Part shown: positions 1 to 11,200 of the stretch, one piece after another
How positions within the stretch are numbered: position 1 is the first letter of the stretch
Layout: every line of letters starts with the position of its first letter
DNA from: Cryptococcus deneoformans JEC21
Taxonomy: Eukaryota > Basidiomycota > Tremellomycetes > Tremellales > Cryptococcaceae
Assembly (NCBI RefSeq): GCF_000091045.1
Contig: NC_006686.1
Location: 1,137,501 to 1,201,500 of the forward strand
Length of the DNA: 64,000 bases
Direction of reading: 5' to 3'
Translations under genes and position numbers: made by a program
Notes under the pieces: model-generated
The model's input: the letters and a program-made list of their open reading frames with translations, nothing else
What the model was told of the DNA's origin: nothing
Database searches by the model: none

Positions 1-336
1 ATGCATGTCATCATTATTTTACGGTGCTGTTTTGGACGGAGAATTATGCCAAATGCAATTGGGTAGCCTATTAGTAGGTGACTGGCGGACGCAGGGAAAG
101 GTGACTGAAATAGATGCGAAGAAATAATTTATAAGCAGTAAATACCAAGTTAAATAAGATCCGCCGCCTCCACCAGAGTTTGATGAAAAGTTCCGGGAGC
201 GACCACGGACAACGAAGTCGCAACTCGACAAAGTCTCGTTTTTATGAGACTTGAAATCTTCCGTAGGTAGTGCATTTCTTGCCATTTTTATTAGACTCCC
301 TCCTGGACTGTCTCCCGAAATCGCCTATACACTGCC
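1..336. other. Intergenic, upstream of the Rim2 carrier
   Basis: No coding exon is supported here. The last 50 bases before the start codon at 337 are rich in pyrimidines, as is common in leaders of this kind of fungus, so the promoter and 5' leader of the carrier gene probably lie here. The left edge may include the end of a neighbour that cannot be identified. Confidence 0.4.
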
Positions 337-1890
337 ATGTCGACACAATCTTTCTCCCAATCGTTTCTCTCCTCCACAAACCCAAGTTCTTCCCCATCCC
401 CTCCCGCTGCGCCACCCTTAAATTTATCCGCAAAGACGGAGAAGAAGCTGCAAGGATGGCAACATAGTGCTGCCGGAAGGTGAATGTGTCGTTATCACCC
501 TTTGAACGATTGTTGCTAACAGTTGTGTGATATACAGTATGGGCGGTATGACTGGCGCCATTGTCACTTCTCCATTTGACGTGGTCAAAACCCGTCTGCA
601 GTCAGACATGTTCAGGCATTCATCTGACGAAGGTGTACGACATGCGGCGGAGGTGGCCAAGAAGGGTGGTAGTAGTGGAGGTGTGAGGGGTGTCATGTGG
701 CAATTTGTGGATACCGTATATCTAATCAAGTGGGTGTCACATGTGTATCAAAACTTGGGTAGGGAGAGACTCTAACGACGGTTTTGTCAACCAGGCGGAT
801 AGCTGTGGAGGAAGGTTGGAGAGCTCTTTACAAGGGCTTAGGACCTAGCTTGGTCGGTATTATCCCTGCTCGGTACGTTTCGGTTGAAGACTGCAATTTG
901 AGTGCTACCGAAAGAGTTGACGCTGTTGTAAAACTTAGAGCAATCAACTTTTACTTTTATCCAACATCCAAAGTCTACCTTGCCAAGCAATTTCCTAATG
1001 CGCCCACTGAGAAACCAGGACAAACAGCAGAGGATAGTCCGGTTATTCACTTGGGTGCGGCAGTCGTAGCTGGTATCATGACAAGTACTGGAACAAATCC
1101 TATTTGGGGTGAGTGCTGTGGATGAGATCTGCCAAAGTCGCTATGAGCTAAACGATGGGGCTGCCAGTGGTGAAAACTAGACTGCAGCTTTCGGCGAGAA
1201 AAAAGGAGACGGGCGTCGTTTCGGCAAAATCAGGATCGATTTTGCCCAAACCCATAGCCGCCTCTGCTGCCTCCCTTGCTAGCCAGGCCTCTACGCCCAT
1301 CACTGCAGCAGCAGCATCGGCGGCGTCGACCAGGACAGTTGCCAGGTCGTCTTTGACTCCCGCTTTCTCAATGACGATGGATATTATAAAAAAGGAAGGT
1401 ATCAGAGGGCTGTATAGAGGTTTATCGGCCAGTTATCTGGGTGTCTCTGAGGGAGTGATCCAGTGGGTCTTGTATGAAGTGAGTGTTTTTTGTCTTTCTG
1501 TGTCTCTCCCATGTATGGAAGCTAACCATCCTCGTACCGCCTTGCGCGTAGCGATTCAAACGATTAAACGCCGCGACCACGACAGGTCTTGAATCCCAAC
1601 CTCTCCTCTCCTACATCCCTCATATCGTGGGCGCCTCGGGCGGTGCCAAGGCGGTCGCATCTCTTATCACGTATCCCCATGAAGTCATCCGAACACGTCT
1701 TCGTCAACCTGCCCTTCCTGATGGCACCGTCAAGTACAAGGGGTTGCTGCAGACGCTGAAGCTCGTTTGGATGGAGGAGGGCGTGGGTGCATTGTATGGC
1801 GGTTTGACGGCGCATTTGTTCAGGGTGGTACCGAACGCTGCCTGTATGTTCTTGATCTATGAGCTGGTGGCTGCCAAGTTGGGCGCGTGA
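337..1890 (+). CDS. RIM2: Mitochondrial pyrimidine nucleotide carrier, Rim2/SLC25A33-36 type
   Basis: Inner-membrane mitochondrial carrier expected to exchange pyrimidine (deoxy)nucleotides for mitochondrial nucleic acid synthesis. Six exons join in frame: ATG at 337, introns at about 480-537, 730-794, 873-940, 1109-1171 and 1480-1550, stop at 1888. Carrier signatures appear in each of three repeats: SPFDVVKTRLQ in the first, NPIWVVKTRLQL in the second and YPHEVIRTRLRQ in the third. The tryptophan version of the second signature (PIW) is typical of the Rim2 branch. A serine/alanine-rich insert (about 1200-1350) sits after the second signature. The N-terminal 45 residues are serine/proline-rich and not part of the carrier fold. 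Assignment to the nucleotide-carrier branch rests on remembered family features; a related carrier of unknown substrate is the alternative. Confidence 0.88.
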
Positions 1891-3095
1891 TACCCCGACT
1901 GAAAACGCAGATCTGCAAGGAGAAGGATTTTAAAAGGGGGCGTGATGGATACGTCTCTCGAGTCAGATATCACACCACTCGAACCTTGATTCCATAAATA
2001 GATAGATAGACTCATCTCTCAATTTTGTCAAAGCCTAGTGTAACATTACATTCATATATTATTGCCCTGCATGCAGATACCCTCATCTTCTGTTACATTG
2101 AATTTGCCCATACACCGCTCTACGATTGTAGTATGTATAGTAGTAGTGTGGGGCCAGCCATCGACCAATGTTTGAGTCGCAAGCCTCTTGCAAATGTAAC
2201 GGGGCGCAATAGTCTTTCTAGCACTGAGCGAGGGTACTGCAGCAGCGGCCAACGGGCGCTCACTTTCTGCCCCCCTTACAAAGGTTCATTCTTGTCCCAT
2301 CTCTTGCTGGAACCTGCCGTGGCGCAGCTGATATGGATGCAGGCGGCTTCATCCTCTCAAATCGCCCCAGCTCTTGGCTTTAGGTGGATTTTTACTGTAT
2401 TGGCGGGCATATGAGTTGGACGATCAGTAGTGTGGTGCGGTCAACAAAGCGGTTAAAGGAAATTCGGTATTATCTTACATGAAGAGGGGGTCGACGACTA
2501 TTTCATTCTTGTTGCTGCCAGATCGGTCTCGGAGGATACGGTTCGTCACTTCGATAACTGGTTTGTTTTCCCCGCATCTAAAAAAAACGCAGTTAGCTCA
2601 CGTATGGGAGATTCGCATTTTTCCGCCCCTTTTGGCGCTATGCGATGAATGCATTAGAATGGGAAAAAAAAGAGGGAAAAAGACTTGCTGGCGAAAGATC
2701 CTTTCGATGGGCCAGCAGGTGACCCGCCCGCTTTCAGGGGAACATTGGTACTGCGTGATGGCAAAGAGCTTGCAAGGGGGTTCTGGAAATTCGGGTTTCT
2801 TGCCAGACATGGATACACGAATGGTCTTGTATTAGAGAAGCTAAGAAGAGAAAGTGAAAGACTCGAATAAACGCAGTTGACGCAAAGTTGAGAGCGAATG
2901 AAGCGGGACAAGCGAGCAAAGGACGAATATAAGGATTAATTACTAACGTAGAGATTCTTCTATATTAGTACTGGCTGTTGCACTCGTCGGCACTATATGA
3001 TTTATTTCTTCTTCAGGTATTCCACTGGATATGGCATATTCTTACAAGAGTCATTATCATTACTAACCTTGCCATCACTATAACACGGTATAAAG
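1891..3095. other. 1.2-kb spacer with one possible orphan exon
   Basis: No complete gene can be built here. A stretch on the plus strand from about 2655 to 2870 stays open for roughly 70 codons after a possible TAG acceptor (2651-2654), reads like real protein (for example GFWKFGFLARHG) and ends in TAA. No upstream exons or start could be joined to it. There is a short GATA run near 2001 and an A-run near 2580. Confidence 0.3.
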
Positions 3096-3603
3096 ATGGC
3101 ATCATTGACTTCCGACCCTATTCTCCTCAACCCACTTTCCGAAATCATCGCCGCCCTCTCTTCGTCTTCTTTCGGGATCCTCCCCGCTCCTGATTCTGAA
3201 CCGCTTCTGGAGCAGACATTCCCGAGAACGGCGGAAGAGTTGAAGAGTGTCCAAGAGGAGAGTAATCGATCACGGAAAATCAGCGAAAGAATAGTAGGAA
3301 TGTGCCGGGTCGGACTGCTGGATGGAGAGGGGCATGTGGTTATTAGGTTGGACAGGGCAGGATGGACTGTGAGTCGATTTCCAAGAGTCTTTGTTTTTTT
3401 ATCCGCGCGCTGGCAGAGACTGAAATGGTGGATAGATTGAGACGGCGGATGGGGAACGGCACGTCACAAACAAGATAGGGACGACATATGAGAGTATGGA
3501 GAGTTTATTGATCAGCGCGAGCAAGAAGTACGTAGAGGCGATGAACAGGGAGATATGGAAAAGGTTTGAAGACCATCCTCAGGCCGTCGAGGAGCGGGAA
3601 TGA
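3096..3603 (+). CDS. Small hypothetical protein of about 147 residues
   Basis: Two exons: ATG at 3096, an intron at 3369-3435 (GTGAGT..TAG), stop TGA at 3601-3603. The protein is acidic and predicted helical. It starts with a leucine/serine-rich segment and ends with a charged helix containing SASKKYVEAMNREIWKRF. No signal peptide or membrane segment is visible. I do not recognise the family. Its size and helical make-up would suit a small subunit of a larger complex, but nothing in the sequence proves that. It lies tail to tail with the mitochondrial single-strand DNA-binding protein gene, about 150 bases apart. The frame is continuous and the splice sites are good, so I believe it is a real gene. 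Confidence 0.6.
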
Positions 3604-3752
3604 GCATAGGCAGGGTCTTTATGGGTATAGAATGGTTGGATGTTTTGTAATGAGATAATCATCGTATTCACGGGACGGATTTGGCATTCTACTAAAAACG
3701 GAGAGGAGACGTTTGTATCCATTTATAGAATCATAATCCTTCCGCATCACGA

Positions 3753-4326
3753 CTACTCTTGCCTGGGCTTGGAAAGGACCTTGTGGCTGACCTCCCTGAA
3801 GACATACTGCTTGGTGCCTGGGGAGCCCTCGGCGGCAGAGGGGCTGGTGATGGTGTCGATGTTGGCTACGAGCAGGGTCAGGGAAGCTGCAGCGAGACGC
3901 TCGGCGTACCTTCGACATAGAGCAACGAGCCGGGGACGAGCGACTCTATCCTTGCCTCGGCACGCTCGTTGAAGTTGAAGATGGTGAACCAGGAAGGGTC
4001 AGCACGGACGGGGTCTGTGCGGGAGCTACGGGTCAGCAGACGGAGCGGAAGGAGATGATGACTGACAGCCGCCTTCGTCGAGGATGACCTCTGCGGGTGG
4101 TGAGCACGGGCGCGGGGGGAGGGGGACGGGACTTACTGCCTTCGGCGTCGCGCTTGGGGGGCTTTGAGACTGCGAGGGGGTACTTGTAGTACGGCTGGCC
4201 GGCGGAGGTGGTGCTCTTCTCGGGGGCGGTGCCGAGGCGGCCGACAAACGTGGCGCGGGACACGAAGGAGCGGGCGTGGGCGCGGGCGAGGGGCGCAGCG
4301 GTGCGGGCGAGGGAGGGGCGGAACAT
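3753..4326 (-). CDS. RIM1: Mitochondrial single-stranded DNA-binding protein
   Basis: Binds single-stranded mitochondrial DNA during replication. ATG at 4326 is followed by an Arg/Ala-rich presequence, then the OB fold opening FVGRLGTAPE, the strand segment YYKYPLAVSKPP, then WFTIFNFNERAEARI and SLLYVEAN, and stop TAG at 3753. Four exons are joined by short introns. The last intron is 44 bases and has a clear CTGAC branch site. An apparent 23-base intron at the same place is a misreading, because it uses an earlier AG. Length and motif order fit bacterial-type mitochondrial SSB proteins (Rim1 of yeast). The start lies 165 bases from the divergent start of the SNF2 gene at 4492. Confidence 0.85.
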
Positions 4327-4491
4327 GGCGGATAAGGTGCAGACTAGATACAGACTAGACGTTGGCAGCAAAGTCTCTTGCGCCCTGCTTCTCCATGTCC
4401 AATAATCCCGGGCTATTATTTAATCGCTGCAGTCGCGTCGCGTGGATTTCACGCTAACAACTGCCATCATTCCGCTACTCGACCACCGCCG
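4327..4491. promoter_or_regulatory. Shared divergent promoter region, RIM1 / SNF2 left half
   Basis: A 165-base spacer between two start codons facing away from each other must carry both promoters and leaders. It contains a GC-rich side toward RIM1 and the mixed sequence GCAGTCGCGTCGCGTGG near 4429-4445. No specific factor site is claimed. Confidence 0.4.
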
Positions 4492-7400
4492 ATGCCCGCG
4501 AGACGCCTCCGCCCAGTGATCGAGCTCGCGCCCCTCCCCCCCGCCGTCCGCGCCCTCTACGCCCGTCCCCCCTCCGCTGCGCCCGCCCACACGCAGCACC
4601 GCACAGTGAGCCGCCCCCACCCGCCTCCACCCGCGATTCACCACTCACCACTCCCAGTTCTGCGAAAAATGCCGCCGGCCGCCCGCAGCCCTCATCCTCG
4701 AATCCCTGCACAGCCGTCCCAAGAAACGCCCCAGAACGAAGAGGCCGTCCCCGGAAGACGACGATCTGCTGAGTGACAGCGAGCTCGTCCATATCCTTCA
4801 GGGCTGGGTCACCGTGAGCCCGCCCAGCTTTTCCAGAGAGCGCAGATACTAAGCACAATCCCATAGTGCAGACGGTGTGTCGTCGCCTCCCACTATGGCT
4901 GTCTGTCGGCCAGCCAGAAGAAGGCAGTCCTCGAGTCACTCCGCTCGCAAGACCTGGCTGCGCTTGGAAACATTGACCCTACCACGCAGGCATCAGACGT
5001 TCCTCTCCGGAAGACTGTGCCTATTCAACAAGAGGCGGACTTTCTGTGCGCGAAATGCGGCGAAGGAGTACCCTGTTTTGTTTGCTGCAAAGACGAACTT
5101 CTAAACGTGGATCCAGTCACAGTGGGCCGGAGAAAAGACGATGACGCCGGGGTAGTGGACGTTGGCAAAGAGGACAGCATGACGGACATGGATTCATCAA
5201 AGGCCCCCCAGCTTCCACCCTTGGCGGAGGCAGTCTCTGACAAGGAAATCGGTTCACCACAGCCCAAAAGCACTCGACCTCTTTTCAGGTGTTTGCGATG
5301 CAGACAAGCAGCTCATTATGAACACTGCAAGTAGCTCGGATTGTTCCCCGCACGACTGGCCACTAATGTCTAATGTCTATTTGACGTACAGTAAAAGTTC
5401 CTGAACCGCTTGGCGAAAACCCAGACCTGGCAGAGATAGCACACCACTATCAGACTCAAACGGACGACGGTGATGCCTGGACGTGCCATCAATGTCGTGC
5501 ATCACCATGGGGTATTGATATCGTGCGTCATTCTTTCGCTTCGCAGGTCACACCTTGCGAGACCCTCTTCTTATGATGCAACCCGACGTAGGTGATCGCA
5601 TGGCGTCCTCTCCCTGCCACATCTCCTTTCCACTCTTTGCCCCCTCCTCCACCCAAAACTCCACTATACAAGACCGTCCTCCCCAGAGAATATCTCATCA
5701 AATACTCCTCTCGATCGTTCCGCCATGTCGAATGGGTTCCCCACGCCTGGCTCTCCGGCATCGCCCCTATGAAACTCCGACGATTCCTGGAAAAAGGGCC
5801 CCTACTGGACTTGGTAACAGATGAGACATTAGAAGCCAGAGGTGATGAAGTGGTCAGGCCTAGTATCGCGGACATTGATAACCGTGCTCACGGAAAAGAT
5901 GTACATCATGAAAAAGGGGTGGGGCTGATAGTAGATGCGGAAGAGGATGCGGAGAGTGGTTTGCCCATTTTATGGAGTGTAAGCGGTTTGCCATGATCGA
6001 ACAAGGCTGTTATAAAAAAGCTGACAGCTGGGTGAATAAGACAATTGACAGAGTCTTGGATGTCTTGCTGATTCGACCTACCGCTGCCCAAATCAAGGGG
6101 AAGAGCAAAAAGTCTCAATCAGGAAATGACAGGCGGAATCAGCGACGTATCGTCTCTCTGTCTCCTTCTCCATATGACGGTGCCGCCCCATTTCCACCCG
6201 ATTCCAGTCCCAATGCACAAGCAGTAGCTGTCAAGACGCCTTTTGAACAGCTTCAGGCAGATCTCAACATCCCGGACGGCCTTCCATTACCTGACGACGA
6301 GCTCATCGAAATTGAGGAATGGGAAATACTTACGGGAAGAAGGCTGCTCGAGACAGATGTAGAGGAAGTCGCAGGATTGGTAGGATGGGGCCTGTTCAAA
6401 TGGCAAGATTTGCAGTATGATCAAGGTAAGACAACCCGGTGTAACTTTTGGCGAACGAACTTGCAAAGCTCACCCGCGGACCGAAAAAGCATGCTGGGAT
6501 ACACCTCCACCTTCGTCATCACCGCTTTACACTGCTTATAAGCACGGTCTTTCCAAATACCTTGCAGCCCGGCACATCACCATCCCCGTCCTGACCCCAG
6601 CCCAAATTCGCGCCAGGGATAATGATCCCGCAAGGGGCTTTGTGCCCCCGCAAGAACAGCCGGATTGCATCGCCGGGGGCAATTTGATGCCCTTCCAGAT
6701 GGAAGGGTTCCAGTGGTTGTTGTACAAATATTTCAAAAGAGAGAGCTGTATTCTGGCGGATGATATGGGTTTGGGCAAGACGTAGGTGGTGTTTGCACAA
6801 GATGGTGGCGCCCGTGCTGATGGGTTGTTTGCTTTCTTGTTTATACTTGCAGTGTGCAGATCGCCTCTGTCTTGGGTTATCTGGGCTCTGCCGAACATGA
6901 GATCTATCCCTGTCTAGTAGTCGTGCCGAATTCGTACGTGTGGCAAGACAAAAACGTGGAATCTGAGGCGGGTAGCGTCATATACTGACAAATATGGTTG
7001 CTATCGCTAGAACAATCACCAATTGGGTCAGAGAGTTTGAAAAGTGGAGTCCGCACTTACGAGTTGTGAGTTTTTTTTTTTTTTTTTTTCTTTGCGTTCT
7101 GTGACACTCCACCTGTTCTATGGCTGATAAATCGCGCCTAGGTTCCCTTCTATGGTGAAGCGGCTTGTAAGTGTTTCCCTCCTTTCAATGAAAACTAGAG
7201 AGTTTAATCCTTGCTGATGGCCATCATTAGCACGCGAGATTATTTCAAAGTATGAATTATTTCATAAAGGGACGCAAGGTAAACCAGTGGGCCTCAAAGC
7301 GTGAGTCTGTCGATCACACTCTTCCAAAAAAAAGAAAGAAAAAGCTGCTGACTGGCAAGCACCCGGATCAGCCACATCGTCTTGACAACATATGATATGA

Positions 7401-8028
7401 TAACTTCTTCAGAATTTCGTGTTTTCTCTGCCATCCCTCGATGGGAGGTGCTATGCGTGGACGAGGGGCAGCGACGTAAGATAATAACCGTTCTTTTCTG
7501 CATTTTTGCCTCACCACGCTAAATGTTTATCAGTCAAATCTGATAATAGTAAAATATTCAACAACCTCAAAACTCTCAACTCTGTGCACCGAATACTTCT
7601 CACGGGCACGCCGCTGAACAACAATATCCGTGAACTATTCAACCTGCTCAATTTCTTGGATCAAGATAATTTCAAAGACTTGGAATCTATGGAGCAGGAA
7701 TACTCAGACTTGAATGAGGTCAAAGTGCAAAAGCTGCACCAGATGATTAAACCATACATCCTTCGAAGGATCAAGGCCGATGTGCTCAATCTACCGCCAA
7801 AGGTAAGTTCCATCCATATCACACAATTACTTTTTTGTCATTTGACCAGATGTTGAATCCCCTCGGCAGGTCGAAATTATCGTCCCCATCTCACTCGCCC
7901 CCTTGCAGAAGCAAATGTACAAAGGTATATTCGAAAACCATGCCGGGATAATCGAAGACATTCTCAAAGCGAGGCAAAAAAGGCGACAGGCAATAAAGTC
8001 TGTTCAGTCCGCAGTGCCAACCAATTAG
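4492..8028 (+). CDS. N-terminal half of a Mit1/CHD-type SNF2 chromatin remodeller (ATPase lobe 1 only)
   Basis: About 900-950 residues from many exons. In order: cysteine-rich zinc fingers (FCEKCRRPP, CRRCVVASHYGC, FLCAKCGEGVPCFVCC, FRCLRCRQAAHYEHC, WTCHQCRASPWG), a chromodomain-like strand pair (YLIKYSSRSFRHVEWVP), then SNF2 lobe 1 with motif I DDMGLGKT (exon junction at about 6782), motif II DEGQ in place of DEAH, and motif III LTGTPLNNN. After LQKQMYKGIFENHAGIIED the frame meets a TAG at 8026, in the linker before lobe 2. Helicase lobe 2 is absent; a matching lobe 2 starts 38 kb away at 46403 on the same strand. Layout and the DEGQ motif suggest the Mit1/Mi-2 class that repositions nucleosomes in silenced chromatin. 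Alone, this product could bind ATP but should not be an active translocase. Confidence 0.85.
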
Positions 8029-8232
8029 TCGAGCATAATTATAATGGAAAGGGTCGGGATAACAGTGAAATGTTATATATGATAGAAAGAAGAGGCTAGA
8101 TATCTAACATGCATCATGATGATTCATTAAGAACGTGCCTCGGACATCTAAATTATATACTGATATATATATATACTAACAACGCGAACACAACAAATTT
8201 ACAAATTGATTTTTCCTCCTTGCCAGCGGGGC
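8029..8232. other. Left rearrangement junction, AT-rich spacer
   Basis: These 204 bases lie between the abrupt stop of the SNF2 left half and the 3' end of RIF1. They include a (TA)n stretch near 8165-8175 and short AT-rich repeats but no recognisable mobile element or target-site duplication. If a DNA block was inserted into the SNF2 gene, its left border lies here or just upstream. Confidence 0.4.
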
Positions 8233-11200
8233 TTACTTGCCCCGCATTTCATCCATTCTCGCCAACATTCTTTCCTCCGCAACTTCGTGTATCTCTTTCA
8301 ATTGCTTCAGCAGCATTTTCGTTCCTTCAAAATCGAGTGTGTCGATGGCTTCCTTGGTTCGAACAACTTCCTCCATCATGGAGAGTATGTGGACTTGCTG
8401 AGCCGTACGCCTAGTAGGAGAGGGACCGGAAGGCACTTTTAGGATAGAAGCACGTCTGGGGCGCAAAGGAGTAACCTGATCAGGGGATCGATCGGTTGGG
8501 GCATCTACATATAACGAGATGAGCCAACCGTAATACATCATCAGGAAACTCACCATCAAATCTGCCACTGATGCTTTCATTCCACGACTGACTCCCTAAT
8601 GAGCCCATGGCCAGCCTTAGGTGGGCTTCTTCTTCTTGTCTTTGCTTCTTCGCAGATTCTGGGCTAAGTAAGAGTTCGTCCTCATCTTCCGGTCCTTCAG
8701 TCGGTACCGGGACATTGTTTTTACCCTTGTCACCTGATGGCACCTCCACCGCAACTTTTCTTACATCATCCTTCATTGCTTGCGGTGAAGAAGAAGACCT
8801 GGATCGAGAATTAATCTCCACTACAGGGATTTGTCGTTGACTGCCTTCTGAGTGAAGTGAGGAAACGGAGACATTCGATCTGGCTCTTTTGGGTGGATTT
8901 TGATGCTGTCCAGAAGCCTTCCTCTTCCGCGGTTTCCTTCCAGCTTGCTTCTTCCCAACAGACGCAGGTTCCGACAACGAATTATCAGCTGGCATTTCCA
9001 TTGGAACGTGGCTTTTTGATGTATTAGAAGGACTGAAAAACGACAGGGAAGGGACTTTTGCAAGCCATCTACCAGCAGACGATAGAAGAGAGGCCCGTTG
9101 ACTGATTGAAGTCTGATGTTGTTCACTGGAGGGGGAACCAGTCTTTGGCTCGGCATTTTCGGCAACATCCTTGGTCTCAACTTCGGTCTGGGATCCTTGA
9201 GTTGGCGACGACACCGAGGCGGGATGATCGGGTGGAGGTGTAAGACCTTTACGAATGTAGTACTCATATTCAGGCTGTACCACAATACACTCATCTTCCG
9301 AGGCTTCACCCAGAGGCGACTCTACCTCGCATCCGGTTTGAGATTCAAGTTCAGTTTGAACAGGAACCGATGGCTTGAACGTCTTTGCAGACCCAGATTT
9401 TTGTCTGACTCCTTTTGCCGCTGTCTTCTTTGTCTTTCCCTTGCCCTCGATGTTTTTCGCCTTGACTCTTCTCTTGACTCGTTTGACAGTTGCGGGCGCC
9501 GGACCAAACACGTCTTCCCTTGTTACAACGGAACCAGTTATCGGACCATCAGCAGGCTGTCGTATGCCTTGCTCTCTCACAAGGCCGGAATTCGTTTGAG
9601 CCTTCCCATCGTCAACAGACACAACCTCAGTTTTGGCATACGAATCAATCTGGGACTCATCCGCATCGTAAGATTGACCTGATTCCATGTCCATCCCCGA
9701 AACTTGCAAAGGAGTTTGATTGAGTTGTGACTGGCTTAGATGGCGAGGTTGTGGTGAAGAGAAGCTTTCGTGAGCCATTTGGGTCTCCAAACTCAATCCC
9801 GGAACCTCAAACTTTCCTTCCTGCACTTCCATCATATCACGTAGGAAAGCCTTGGTGTCGTCATCGAAAGCTAGATTATGGATGCCTTGAAAGGTAATCG
9901 ACCAGAACTCCAGAAACGCCAATGGCATATATGATGCGCGAGAGGAATAAATAGGACTGAGTGCGTTCACTGTTGTGCTGTCAGCTGGAATGTGAGAGGG
10001 AATAATTTCGGCAAAAAGGGTGAGGATCAGGCGATAAAGATCATTGAGCTACGCATATGAAATCAGCCGCTTATAACGAGGTAAATATCGGAAGCATTGA
10101 AAGATAACATACCTTTTCCTCCAGAGGACTTTGTTCTACCAATTTATTCGTATCCTTCAGCCATGTCACGAGTCCCAACGGAACAGTATTAAACAATTGT
10201 TTCGCATTCTCCGGGCTCATCTCATTGAAGAAGAGCATCAGAAATCCAAATAACTTCTCAACAGCTCCTATTACCTCCGGTGTTGGATAATTGTAGGAGC
10301 GTTCAAGAATACAACTGATGAGGGTCATCAAATTCTGCCCCACGAGCGCAGAGCGAATCGCACGAGACGAATACAGGTCGAGAATCAGCTGGATACGTTG
10401 TGGACTGATTGTGAGATCACAGCTGCTAGAGGCTGAGTTTGTCTGGAGGGAGAGTATTGTGGCGTTGAGGTCATCGAGCTGCGCGAAAAGTCAACCAAAA
10501 TGCGCTTACTATCCATGAAATGCTTACTAATTGCGCCATATCTTGTGATACCACCCCTGAATCGTCCTTCATCCACACTCTTAGTCCCTCCATCAGGGGA
10601 CACAGCACATCTTCTCTGTACCCTACAGGAACTTTTCCCAAAACGACGTTTATACTCTCAAGTAAAATTTTGAGGCCATGATGGATCTTGGCATTTGGGA
10701 ACTGGGCAGCAGAATAAGCATGTGTTAATGAGCTGTTTAACAAGGTGAGAAAGTCAACCGGGACGTGGTTTGCGTCAGCCTGCCAAGGAGAATATTGGTT
10801 GCGATGGATTTCGGGCTGGAAAGAAATAAGAGACGTAGCAGCCCCCAGACAATAAAGTGTAGTCGGTGAACATCTAAAAAAAAAGGAGGTTAAGCTTGAA
10901 CTGCCGCAGTGCAATGTCTACTCACAAGGTTTTATCTTTTGGCTCAAGGAAATCCGTTAGATGGGCCGCTAAAGTCTCCAATAGCCCAGAATGTATAACA
11001 GCTCTTTTCGCTTTAAACCTCTGTGCTGTCGTTTCTAACAGTTTTCGCCATTGAGACAAGTCATCCAGGGTGGCTTGTTGATGCCAGTATGAATTCAGCT
11101 GACGCCCTCGGAAGGGGTCTGATAGGAGTGAGATGAGGATATTGCCAGTATAATTGTTCGGAGAGGGCTGCTTGTCGTACACGATCCGCTCGCTCCACTC

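Noticed and set aside
3880..3905. A 23-base ultra-short intron in the mitochondrial SSB gene
   Set aside because: The next AG downstream gives a 44-base intron with a perfect CTGAC branch site and restores the family sequence LYVEAN, so no ultra-short intron is needed.
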